DNA of 64,000 nucleotides from positions 620,001 to 684,000 of the forward strand of contig OZ244849.1 in the NCBI GenBank assembly GCA_965220875.1. The letters are read 5' to 3'. Shown piece after piece: positions 8,494-16,333 of the stretch. The stretch's first letter is position 1, and every line of letters starts with the position of its first letter. Below the pieces are notes generated by a model that was given only the letters and a program-made list of their open reading frames with translations, did no database searches and was not told the DNA's origin. The position numbers and the translations under genes were made by a program. The stretch is from WTFY01 sp965220875 (GTDB lineage: Bacteria > Pseudomonadota > Gammaproteobacteria > UBA4575).

Positions 8494-9672
8494 TCAGGCC
8501 GAAGCCATGCGTCGGGGTGTGAAATTCTCCAGTTCCTTGATCCCGCTTTCCTGGTTTTCCTTCCGGGTGAGTTCCAGCTCCGCAGCCGTGGCGTATTTTT
8601 CATCCCACTCCTTGAGCATGGGAACGATCACCTTGAAGAACAGGGGTGGGATCCATGCAATGACCGTCATCGTCAGGTACCCGAAGGGACACTGCGGATC
8701 GTCCTTGTATGCCCTGAGATCCTGGTAGCGGCTGTTGTCCGCATGATGCGCACCGTGACGGCCAAGATTGAGCAGAATCCAGTTGCCCCAGGCATTGTTG
8801 CTGGAAAAGGTCACGCGCGGAGTAATCGGCTGTCCTTTTTCCCGGACCAGCCCGTAGTGGGAGAAGAAGTTGAGTCCCTCCAGAATGAATTTGGCATAGC
8901 AGATGGCCAGGAAGTAATACAGGAAGCAGACCCAGCCGCCGCCGGCCAGCACCAGTGCCATCACGATCCCGCCCCGCAGCCAGGCCTGCACGATCCGGTT
9001 CTCCAGTGAGAGTACAGACTTGCCTGCGTCGTTCAGGCGCCTCTTCTCGACATCCCAGCCACTTTTCCACTGGGTCCAGGTCCCGACCGTCTGGAACTGG
9101 TAGAAGTGGCTACCCCGGATTGGCGTGACCGCATCATGCTCGGGATATCCCAGGTTCTTGTGATGCCCGTATACATGCTCGACGGCAAAGTTCGTTCCGA
9201 ACATCAGGGCGAACACCAGCTCGCCGATCCTCGTGTCCACGGCGTCCTCGGTGCGTGAGACCAGTTCATGCCCCATGACGATGCCCTGCACGCCCAGTGT
9301 GATCCCCATGGACAACGCCGCACCCGTATAGTGATACCAGGCGTTTTCACCGCGTGCGGCCAGGGCGTCATACCCGAACTGTTGTGCGAAGGCCCCGATG
9401 CCCAGCAGGTCAACCCCGCTGAACGCCCAGACGAAAGTGATCAGGGATACGAGCAGGAACAGGGATACCGTGTATATGATCCAGTCGTAGATCCAGCCAA
9501 AGCTGTAACCGGGTTCCGAGTTATCCTCCTTGCTGAGGAGCTCGCCTCCGACCCCTATAATGAACATGAAACCGACGCCGAACCACATCCACCAACCGCC
9601 CAAGACAAAGCTGACGGCGGTACCCAGGGTCACGATCCAGTTCAGCCACCCAAACTTCAGATATTTCCACAT
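8494..9672 (-). CDS. AlkB-like di-iron membrane monooxygenase / fatty acid desaturase superfamily
   Basis: A 392-residue integral membrane protein with about six hydrophobic segments. Histidine motifs match alkane hydroxylase AlkB: EHVYGHH at 165-171, NFFSHYGL around 268-275 and RHGAHH at 305-310, followed by DNSRYQDLR. The first motif reads HELVSR (135-140) where AlkB has HELGHK, so one iron-ligand histidine is replaced by Ser139. I chose the ATG at 9672 because GAGGG lies seven bases upstream; an ATG at 9723 would add 17 residues. First gene of a three-gene operon diverging from the liv transporter. Substrate unknown. Confidence 0.85.
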   Translation of the reverse strand: MWKYLKFGWLNWIVTLGTAVSFVLGGWWMWFGVGFMFIIGVGGELLSKEDNSEPGYSFGWIYDWIIYTVSLFLLVSLITFVWAFSGVDLLGIGAFAQQFGYDALAARGENAWYHYTGAALSMGITLGVQGIVMGHELVSRTEDAVDTRIGELVFALMFGTNFAVEHVYGHHKNLGYPEHDAVTPIRGSHFYQFQTVGTWTQWKSGWDVEKRRLNDAGKSVLSLENRIVQAWLRGGIVMALVLAGGGWVCFLYYFLAICYAKFILEGLNFFSHYGLVREKGQPITPRVTFSSNNAWGNWILLNLGRHGAHHADNSRYQDLRAYKDDPQCPFGYLTMTVIAWIPPLFFKVIVPMLKEWDEKYATAAELELTRKENQESGIKELENFTPRRMASA

Positions 9673-9816
9673 AGCCGTACCCTCAAACCAGTCAATGACA
9701 CACTTCCACAGCGCCAAAACCATGTTCTCGCCGCTTTTCTTGCACCTTCCTGGTCTGATAGCAGGGTGATCAGCACCCTTCTCAAGATCTGTCGATTTAT
9801 TTTAGGCGCTACTTTC

Positions 9817-9846
9817 ATCGTAGCAACGCGGTGCCAGCAATGTCAA
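9817..9846 (-). promoter_or_regulatory. Candidate sigma70 promoter for the alkB-like operon
   Basis: On the minus strand TTGACA (9846-9841) is followed after 18 bases by TACGAT (9822-9817). The -35 is perfect and the -10 is weak. It would start transcription roughly 140 bases before the chosen start codon. Confidence 0.35.
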
Positions 9847-9857
9847 ATTCAGCATGG

Positions 9858-9897
9858 ATATACTAAGATTAGTTTTCTCCTGAAAACTGTATACTAA
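9858..9897. repeat. Operator-like inverted and direct repeats between the divergent operons
   Basis: AGTTTTC (9871-9877) and GAAAACT (9882-9888) form a perfect 7-bp inverted repeat with a 4-base spacer. It is flanked by two direct copies of TATACTAA at 9859-9866 and 9890-9897, 31 bp apart. The cluster lies between the AlkB-like operon and livG and is AT-rich compared with its surroundings. It is a plausible binding site for a regulator that controls both directions, but no regulator gene is adjacent. Confidence 0.4.
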
Positions 9898-9960
9898 TAA
9901 CTTGTCGAGTACGGCCAAGAATTCTTATATGCAGAGTACTTGTCAAATGGAGGGGTTCTG

Positions 9961-10755
9961 ATGCCCGAAGACCTGCCCGCTGGCAAAGAGGCGCTTTTGG
10001 AAATCCATGAGATTTCCCTGTCGTTCAAGGGAGTGAAGGCGCTCTCCAACGTCAGCATGAAGGTCCAGCAGGGCGAAATCTGCGCGCTCATCGGCCCGAA
10101 CGGTGCGGGAAAGAGTTCACTGCTCAATGTGATCAACGGGGTCTACCGGCCGCAACATGGCGAAGTGGTCTTCGACGGCAGGCATTTCCAGAAAATCACC
10201 CCGTTTGATGCGGCGCGGCGCGGGATCGGAAGGACGTTCCAGCACAATGCGCTGTTTGAAAGGCTGACGGTCCTGGACAACATCCTGGCAGGCCTTGCGC
10301 GTCACGGGAAAACCACGTTCTGGGAGAACATATTCCATATCGGACGCGACCGCGCCGAAAACCGGCAATTCCTTGCCTGGGCCGGCAAGGTCATCACCTT
10401 CCTCAAGCTCGAGGAACACGCCGGCGCCATCGTTTCGACCCTCCCGTTCGGCATCCAGAAACGGGTGGACCTTGCACGGGCGCTGGTCTCGGAGCCCAGG
10501 CTGCTGCTGCTCGATGAACCCATGGCGGGAATGAACCAGGATGAGAAGCAGGAAATGAGCCGCATCGTCTCGGAGGTGAACTCGCATTTCAAGACCACGA
10601 TCGTGCTCATCGAACATGATATCGGTATCGTCATGGGGCTGGCGCATCGCATCGTGGTACTGGACTACGGCAGCAAGATTGCCGATGGCATGCCCGAACA
10701 GGTACGAAACGACCCGGGCGTGATCAAGGCTTACCTGGGAGAAGTGTATGAATAA
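9961..10755 (+). CDS. ABC transporter ATP-binding protein, LivG type
   Basis: A 264-residue ATPase of the branched-chain amino acid/amide ABC class. Walker A is GPNGAGKSS, the signature region reads LPFGIQKRVDLARAL (a usual LivG variant of LSGGQ), Walker B is LLLLDEPMAG, and the H-loop His is in LIEHDIG. The ATG at 9961 is preceded by GGAGGGG; an in-frame TTG at 9940 lacks such a site. First gene of a five-gene set livG-H-M-K-F that has every component of the system. A possible -35/-10 pair (TTGTCG, TTATAT) lies at 9902-9930. Confidence 0.92.
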   Translation: MPEDLPAGKEALLEIHEISLSFKGVKALSNVSMKVQQGEICALIGPNGAGKSSLLNVINGVYRPQHGEVVFDGRHFQKITPFDAARRGIGRTFQHNALFERLTVLDNILAGLARHGKTTFWENIFHIGRDRAENRQFLAWAGKVITFLKLEEHAGAIVSTLPFGIQKRVDLARALVSEPRLLLLDEPMAGMNQDEKQEMSRIVSEVNSHFKTTIVLIEHDIGIVMGLAHRIVVLDYGSKIADGMPEQVRNDPGVIKAYLGEVYE

Positions 10756-10771
10756 CAGGACGGGGGCGTAG

Positions 10772-11647
10772 GTGTTTCTTGAGGTGCTGCTGGGGGGGCT
10801 GCTTGCCGGAGTGATGTACTCCTCCGTGGCGCTCGGCTTCGTCCTCATCTACAAGGCGTCGGGCGTGTTCAATTTCGCCCAGGGTTCCATGGTGCTGTTC
10901 ACCGCGCTGATGTATGTGACGTTTGTGGAGGCAGGCATTCCGTTCTGGATCGCGTTGCTCATCGTGATGGTCGTCATGGTGATCTGTGCCGTGCTCATCG
11001 AGCGGATGATGCTTCGCCCCATGGCGAATCGTGACCCGATGATACTGTTCGTGGCCACCCTGGGGCTGAGTTTCATGATCGAAGGAATTGCGCAGCTGGC
11101 GATGGGCACCGATGTGCATATCCTGGAGCTCGGTGTGGCGGACGGCACCCTGCAGATCGGTGACCTGTGGTTGAGCGAGTTTGACCTGTTTGCAACCGCC
11201 ATGGCCATTCTCATGGTGGTCGTCATTTCGTTCGTCTTCAACACCACGCGCATCGGCATCTCGCTGCGCGCGGTGGCCGACGATGTGCTGGCGGCGCAAT
11301 CGATCGGCATCAAGCTTCCGCAGGTGTGGCGGATTGTGTGGAGCGTGGCAGGATTTGTGGCCCTGGCCGCCGGGCTTCTCTGGGGAGCGCGCCAGGGGGT
11401 CCAGTTTTCGCTGACCCTGTCCGCCCTCAAGGCGTTACCGGTGCTCATCATCGGGGGCTTCTCGTCCATGATCGGCGCCATCGTGGCAGGCCTGCTGGTC
11501 GGGGCGACCGAAAGCCTGGCCGACTTCTACCTGGGCCCCATCCTCCGGGGCAGCGTATCCGCCTGGTTTGCCTACATCCTGGCTGTATTCTTTCTCCTGA
11601 TCAAGCCTGCCGGCCTGTTCGGTGAACGCGAGATCGAACGGGTCTGA
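10772..11647 (+). CDS. ABC transporter permease, LivH type
   Basis: A 291-residue inner-membrane permease with about eight hydrophobic segments. The N-terminal LLAGVMYSSVALGFVLIYK and FNFAQGSM are hallmark LivH sequences, and ALKALPVLIIGGFSSMIGAIVAG is the conserved C-terminal half. Starts at GTG 10772, 16 bases after livG. It should form a heterodimer with the LivM-type permease in the next gene. Confidence 0.92.
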   Translation: MFLEVLLGGLLAGVMYSSVALGFVLIYKASGVFNFAQGSMVLFTALMYVTFVEAGIPFWIALLIVMVVMVICAVLIERMMLRPMANRDPMILFVATLGLSFMIEGIAQLAMGTDVHILELGVADGTLQIGDLWLSEFDLFATAMAILMVVVISFVFNTTRIGISLRAVADDVLAAQSIGIKLPQVWRIVWSVAGFVALAAGLLWGARQGVQFSLTLSALKALPVLIIGGFSSMIGAIVAGLLVGATESLADFYLGPILRGSVSAWFAYILAVFFLLIKPAGLFGEREIERV

Positions 11648-11650
11648 GCC

Positions 11651-12724
11651 ATGCCGGAGATTCAGACCTCACCGCGCGCGGACATGCTCCCGCTCTCCCA
11701 GCGTTCCGGCCTGGTCAAGCCGGGCATCATCGGGGCACTGATGATCGCTGCACTGGCCGTGCCGCTCAGCTTCAACGATTACTGGATCAACTCCATCATG
11801 ATCCCGATGCTGGTGATGGGCATCGCGGGCGTCGGCCTCAATTTGCTGATGGGATTCACCGGGTGCGTCTCGATCGGCTCGGCGGCCTTCATGGCAGTGG
11901 GGGCCTTCTCGGCCTACAACCTGCTGTTGCGGGTACCGGTGCTTCCCCTGCCGGTTGTGATCATCCTGGCCGGCCTGATCGCAGCGGTATTCGGTGTCCT
12001 GTTCGGACTGCCAAGCTTGCGGATCAAGGGGTTCTACCTCGCGGCATCCACCCTCGGGGCACAGTTTTTTTTCGAGTGGCTGTTCACCAATTTTTCCTGG
12101 TTCTGCAACGATAACCTGTCCTTGACCATCACCGCTCCGCGACTTGAGCTCTTCGGCATGGACCTCAAGTCGGTGCATGGCCGCTACATGATCGTCAGCG
12201 TGACCACCCTTGCGCTGGTTGCGCTCGCGTACAGCATCGTGCGCAGCCGCATTGGCCGGGAATGGATTGCGGTAAGCGACATGGAGACCTCGGCCACCGT
12301 CATTGGCATCAAGGTGCGCGCCCGCAAGCTTCTGGCATTTGGCATCAGTTCCTTTTACTGCGGCATCGCGGGTGTGCTCTGGGGATTCTGCTACCTGCAG
12401 ACGAGCAATGCCCACTCCTTTGATCTTGACAAGTCCTTCGAGATCCTGTTCATCGTGATCATAGGCGGCACGGCAAGCATATTCGGAAACTTCATCGGCG
12501 CCGCCTTTATCGTGCTGACACCGATTTTCCTCAACCTGGCTGTGGTCGGCCTTGGACTGACCGAACATGTGAACATCGGAATCACTACAAATCTGCAGCG
12601 AGTGCTATTCGGTGCTATGATTGTTTACATCCTGATCAAAGAGCCGGATGGCCTTTACAAGTTGCTTCAACGGGCTGCAACTGCTTTGAGTGGAGCGTGC
12701 AGGCGGCTTCGCGCTACAGCGTGA
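11651..12724 (+). CDS. ABC transporter permease, LivM type
   Basis: A 357-residue permease. GFTGCVSIGSAAFMAVGAFSA corresponds to the LivM motif GYAGQLSLGHAAF, with Cys and Ser at positions usually Gln and Gly or His, and RIKGFYLAASTLGAQFFFEWLF and IGIKVRARKLLAFGISSFYCGIAG follow the family. The gene starts 3 bp after livH, so translation is probably coupled. The changes in the first motif may reflect an unusual substrate, but this is inference. Confidence 0.9.
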   Translation: MPEIQTSPRADMLPLSQRSGLVKPGIIGALMIAALAVPLSFNDYWINSIMIPMLVMGIAGVGLNLLMGFTGCVSIGSAAFMAVGAFSAYNLLLRVPVLPLPVVIILAGLIAAVFGVLFGLPSLRIKGFYLAASTLGAQFFFEWLFTNFSWFCNDNLSLTITAPRLELFGMDLKSVHGRYMIVSVTTLALVALAYSIVRSRIGREWIAVSDMETSATVIGIKVRARKLLAFGISSFYCGIAGVLWGFCYLQTSNAHSFDLDKSFEILFIVIIGGTASIFGNFIGAAFIVLTPIFLNLAVVGLGLTEHVNIGITTNLQRVLFGAMIVYILIKEPDGLYKLLQRAATALSGACRRLRATA

Positions 12725-12806
12725 TCTCACGCCGGGTGCCGAATCCGTCCAGACCGGTACGGATCCATCGGCCTTTGGGGATAGGTTGTTCAGGAACAAG
12801 AATCGC

Positions 12807-12831
12807 AGGAGGTGATGCCATGCATATTTAG
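12807..12831 (+). promoter_or_regulatory. Perfect Shine-Dalgarno followed by a three-codon frame (M-H-I-stop)
   Basis: AGGAGGTGAT at 12807-12816 is a full-length complement to the 16S rRNA 3' end. Three bases on is ATG CAT ATT TAG (12820-12831). No longer frame starts here. It lies in the 174-bp gap between livM and the binding-protein gene and could be a leader affecting expression of the latter, or a degenerate gene start. Confidence 0.3.
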
Positions 12832-12898
12832 GTCTGCACCCGCTCAGGAGCAGGCCTTGAATAAGTGCACAAAATAATAACTATAGGAGGAAATTACA

Positions 12899-14242
12899 AT
12901 GTATTTACGTCAACTAAGCTATGCGCTGCTTGCCGCCGTACTGGCTTCGGCGGGCTTGCAGACGGCCTTTGCAGCCGGTGCGCATGAAGGGGAGCAGTTC
13001 TATCCCCTGTTTACGTACCGTACCGGACCTTACGCCAATGTGGGGACCTCGATCGTAGCCGGGCAAAAGGACATGCTGGATTACCTCAACGAAACCGAGG
13101 GTGGCGTGAATGGAGTTCTCAACTACATGGTGGAGTGTGAAACTTCATACGACATCGACAAGGGCATCGAGTGCTTCGACCGTTACGTCGGGGGACACCA
13201 GGGTGCACCCACCGCTACCATCACGGGGATGTCATCGGGACTCTTCGCGGCGACAGTAGAGAGAAATCGCAAACACAAGATGCCGCACATGACACCCGGC
13301 GGCGGTACCGCAACGGCCATTGACGGGCGATTCAACGAATACCAGTTCTCGGTGATGTTTGACTACTGGAGAGAAGCGCAGATTGTGGTCGAGTATATCG
13401 CCCAGCGCCTCGGGGGTCATGACAAGCTCAAGGACCAGGTGATCGTGACGCTGTACCATGATTCCGGATACGGCCGAGAAACCATCACCCCGATGAAGAT
13501 GCTGTCCGAGCAGTACGGATTCAAGGACGTGCAGATTCCGGTGGCACATCCGGGAATCCAGCAGGAGGCCCAGTGGCAGCGCATTCGCAACGAAAAGGCC
13601 GACTGGGTATTCTTCCGCAGCTGGGGGGCAATGACCCCGGTAGGCATCAAGACGGCCAAGCGCACGGGCTTTCCGGTCGACCACATCATCGGTGACATCT
13701 GGGCGACTTCGGAAGACGACGTACGCCCGGCAGGCGATGCCGCGATCGGCTACACCGGAGTCAACATCTTCCCGCCGGGAACCGATTATGAGCTTCTCAA
13801 GAGAATCAAGGAAACCCTGTATGACAAGGGCAAGGGCGACCTGAAGGAAATGGAGCGGTTCGGCACGGTCTACTACAACTTCGGCGTGATCACGTCGCTG
13901 ATCTATTCCGAGGTCCTGAGAACCGGCCACACGAAGTTTGGAAACAGGCCGATTACCGGTGAAGAAGCCAAGTGGGCCTATGAGAACCTGAACATCGATC
14001 AAAAACGGCTCGAAGATATCGGTGCTGTCGGGCTGCTGGCCCCGCTGAAGCTCTCGCGCTGTAACCATCAAGGTGAGAGCATCCAGGCGAAGGTCATCCA
14101 GTGGGCCGGCGACGGATGGGATTCAACGGACTGGATCGAGATCGACACACAGCTGTTCGTGCCCATCTTCACTGCCAAGGCAGAGGAGCTTGCGAAAGAG
14201 CAGGGCGTCCCGAAACGCGACCTGCCCGAGTGCGAAGTGTAA
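12899..14242 (+). CDS. Periplasmic substrate-binding protein, LivK/amide-binding type
   Basis: A 447-residue type I periplasmic binding protein of the Peripla_BP_6 group. A signal peptide covers about residues 1-25 (cleavage near AFA-AG). AGGAGG lies eight bases before the ATG, the strongest ribosome binding site of the set, as expected for a protein needed in excess. It is longer than classical LivK (about 345 mature residues), like binding proteins for larger or non-amino-acid ligands. The ligand cannot be read from the sequence. Lies between livM and livF. Confidence 0.88.
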   Translation: MYLRQLSYALLAAVLASAGLQTAFAAGAHEGEQFYPLFTYRTGPYANVGTSIVAGQKDMLDYLNETEGGVNGVLNYMVECETSYDIDKGIECFDRYVGGHQGAPTATITGMSSGLFAATVERNRKHKMPHMTPGGGTATAIDGRFNEYQFSVMFDYWREAQIVVEYIAQRLGGHDKLKDQVIVTLYHDSGYGRETITPMKMLSEQYGFKDVQIPVAHPGIQQEAQWQRIRNEKADWVFFRSWGAMTPVGIKTAKRTGFPVDHIIGDIWATSEDDVRPAGDAAIGYTGVNIFPPGTDYELLKRIKETLYDKGKGDLKEMERFGTVYYNFGVITSLIYSEVLRTGHTKFGNRPITGEEAKWAYENLNIDQKRLEDIGAVGLLAPLKLSRCNHQGESIQAKVIQWAGDGWDSTDWIEIDTQLFVPIFTAKAEELAKEQGVPKRDLPECEV

Positions 14243-14261
14243 GTGAACAGCGGGCACCGTC

Positions 14262-15014
14262 TTGAGCACTGGCGATTTTCTCAAGGTTGAAAATATCCAG
14301 GTTCACTACGGGCAGGCAATACTAGCCCTGCAGGATGTAACGATAGTCGTCGAACAGGGATCAATCGTGTCCCTGTTCGGCGCCAACGGCGCCGGAAAAA
14401 CCACGACCCTCAAGGCAATCTCCAAGCTCCTGGGACAGGAGCGCGGTGAAATCACCAAGGGCAGAATCACCTGGCAGGGTGAGTCGATCGAGCGCTTTTC
14501 CGCCTCCGACCTCGTAGCCAAGGGCATCGTCCAGGTGCTGGAAGGCAGGCATGTGTTTCCTCAACTGACCGTAGAGGAAAACCTGATGGCCGGCGCCTTC
14601 GTGCGCCAGCCAAACCGTGCCAGGATGGCTTCAGACCTGGAACAGGTGTACGAGTGGTTTCCACGCCTCAAGCTGCGGCGCAAAAGCCGGGCGGGACTCG
14701 CTTCGGGCGGTGAGCAGCAAATGCTCGCGATTGGTCGCGCGCTCATGACAAAGCCCATCCTGGTCCTGCTGGACGAGCCCTCAATGGGACTGGCACCGGT
14801 AATCATCCAGGAGATCTTCGAAATCATCAAGTCGATGAACCGGGAGAATAACGTCAGTTTTCTGATCGCCGAGCAGAACATCAACCTTGCCATGAAGTAT
14901 GCCAACTACTGCTACGTGTTGGAAAACGGAAATGTCGCCGTGTCCGGAAAAGCCGACGAGCTGTCCGTGCGCGACGACATCAAGGAATATTATCTCGGCT
15001 CGGGCAATGCCTGA
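14262..15014 (+). CDS. ABC transporter ATP-binding protein, LivF type
   Basis: The second ATPase of the transporter, 250 residues. Walker A GANGAGKTT, signature LASGGEQQMLAIGRAL, Walker B LVLLDEPSMGLAP and IAEQNINLAMKYA are typical LivF. It begins at TTG 14262, 19 bases after the binding-protein gene; no ATG lies near the conserved N-terminus LKVENIQVHYG. Completes the five-gene transporter. Confidence 0.9.
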   Translation: MSTGDFLKVENIQVHYGQAILALQDVTIVVEQGSIVSLFGANGAGKTTTLKAISKLLGQERGEITKGRITWQGESIERFSASDLVAKGIVQVLEGRHVFPQLTVEENLMAGAFVRQPNRARMASDLEQVYEWFPRLKLRRKSRAGLASGGEQQMLAIGRALMTKPILVLLDEPSMGLAPVIIQEIFEIIKSMNRENNVSFLIAEQNINLAMKYANYCYVLENGNVAVSGKADELSVRDDIKEYYLGSGNA

Positions 15015-15107
15015 ATCTTCCCCATGCACTGAACGGTCGTGCTGAAAAGCCGATTGCGGGTGCTCTACATCCCGCGGGCCGCTGCGATGACGGCGGCAGT
15101 CTCCGGG

Positions 15108-16151
15108 TCAGCTTGACTGAAGCGCCTCAGACAAAAAACCGTTTATCAGGTCAAAGTCCTCCTGGGCCAGACCCAGCATGCCAAAATGGCCCCACAGGGT
15201 GGGGACCTGCCTCAGTTCACTGCCCGGAATCATCTCCTGTTCATATCTGCAGTCCGTGAGCGGGATGAACATGTCCTGCGTGAATGCAATGACAAAGACT
15301 TTCGCCCTGATGGACCCCAGCGTGTCCTTCAGGCTTTTTCCCGAAACCGCGCACACGTCCCCCCGTTTCCATTTCGAGGCCATGCACAACAGGTTGTTCG
15401 GATCCATGGGCTTGAACCAGGTTTCCCAAAAACCGCACAGGTAATCGTCCAGCGAGGCAATCCCCAGATCGGTCCACTTTTCCTGCCGGTAGAATTCCGT
15501 GCAGTTGCCCATCAGGGCAAACACGTGTGCAAGCCGCTTCAGGCCCAGTTCCACTGCATGGGGCTGCGTGTACCGGCCGTGTTCCCAGGCCGGATCAGAC
15601 TTTAGCGCCTCACAGAACACCTCCACGTACAGGGAGTCATGCGGGGTGGTTCTGGCAGTCCCCCCTATCGGGGCGGCACGCTTGACCATATCCGGATACC
15701 TCACGCACCATTCGTACGTCTGCTGCGCACCCATGGACCAGCCAAGCACCAGGTCTATGCTTTTTACGCCGAACTTTTCGGTCAGCAGCCGGTGCTGTGC
15801 ACGAACGTCATCCCCGATCGAGATTTCCGGAAAGTCAGGACCCTCATCGGGCGGGGGAGCATTATGAGGCGAGGTCGACAAGCCGCTGCCCAGCTGGTTC
15901 GGTACGACGATGAAGTATTTCTCGGGATCCAGCGCCAGGCCCTTTCCGATGTATTTTTCCATGGCCTTGTTGGTCCCTGAAAACATGACCGTAAACACGA
16001 TGGCATTGGTCTTTTCCGGATTCAGTTCGCCGAAACACGAATACGCCAGCTGGCAGTTTGCAAGCGTCCTGCCGCATTCAAGCTGGAAATCGCCGAGTTC
16101 AAACAGTGAATACGGGCCGTGGTTTTCCTGGGAATAATACTCGTTTTCCAC
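15108..16151 (-). CDS. Alpha/beta-hydrolase of the homoserine O-acetyltransferase (MetX)-like family
   Basis: A 347-residue alpha/beta-fold protein. Ser139 in GWSMGAQQ is the nucleophile, Asp in FTQDMFIP and His in WGHFGMLG complete the triad in the MetX order. True MetX enzymes have a GGSLGGMQ elbow; here the elbow differs, so it is more likely a related acyltransferase or hydrolase than the methionine enzyme. It is divergent from the flavin monooxygenase gene and convergent with the liv operon. Its position suggests a role in handling the same substrate or product. Confidence 0.78.
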   Translation of the reverse strand: MENEYYSQENHGPYSLFELGDFQLECGRTLANCQLAYSCFGELNPEKTNAIVFTVMFSGTNKAMEKYIGKGLALDPEKYFIVVPNQLGSGLSTSPHNAPPPDEGPDFPEISIGDDVRAQHRLLTEKFGVKSIDLVLGWSMGAQQTYEWCVRYPDMVKRAAPIGGTARTTPHDSLYVEVFCEALKSDPAWEHGRYTQPHAVELGLKRLAHVFALMGNCTEFYRQEKWTDLGIASLDDYLCGFWETWFKPMDPNNLLCMASKWKRGDVCAVSGKSLKDTLGSIRAKVFVIAFTQDMFIPLTDCRYEQEMIPGSELRQVPTLWGHFGMLGLAQEDFDLINGFLSEALQSS

Positions 16152-16333
16152 TTGAGAGCCCCCTCAACCTTGCATGGATAATTGTTGTAAGTAGTTGTCT
16201 GGCAGGCAGGCAGCGCCTGGAAAGGCAAGGCGGCCACGTACGTCTGCCGTACGATGCATGTTGGTTGACAATTAGTCACACAGCATTACCATTGAATCAA
16301 TCTAGTGTCAACTCAAAGCATGGTTATAAGAAA

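Noticed and set aside
15108..16151. True homoserine O-acetyltransferase (metX)
   Set aside because: The nucleophile elbow GWSMGAQQ differs from the MetX form and no methionine gene is adjacent, so only family-level naming is justified.
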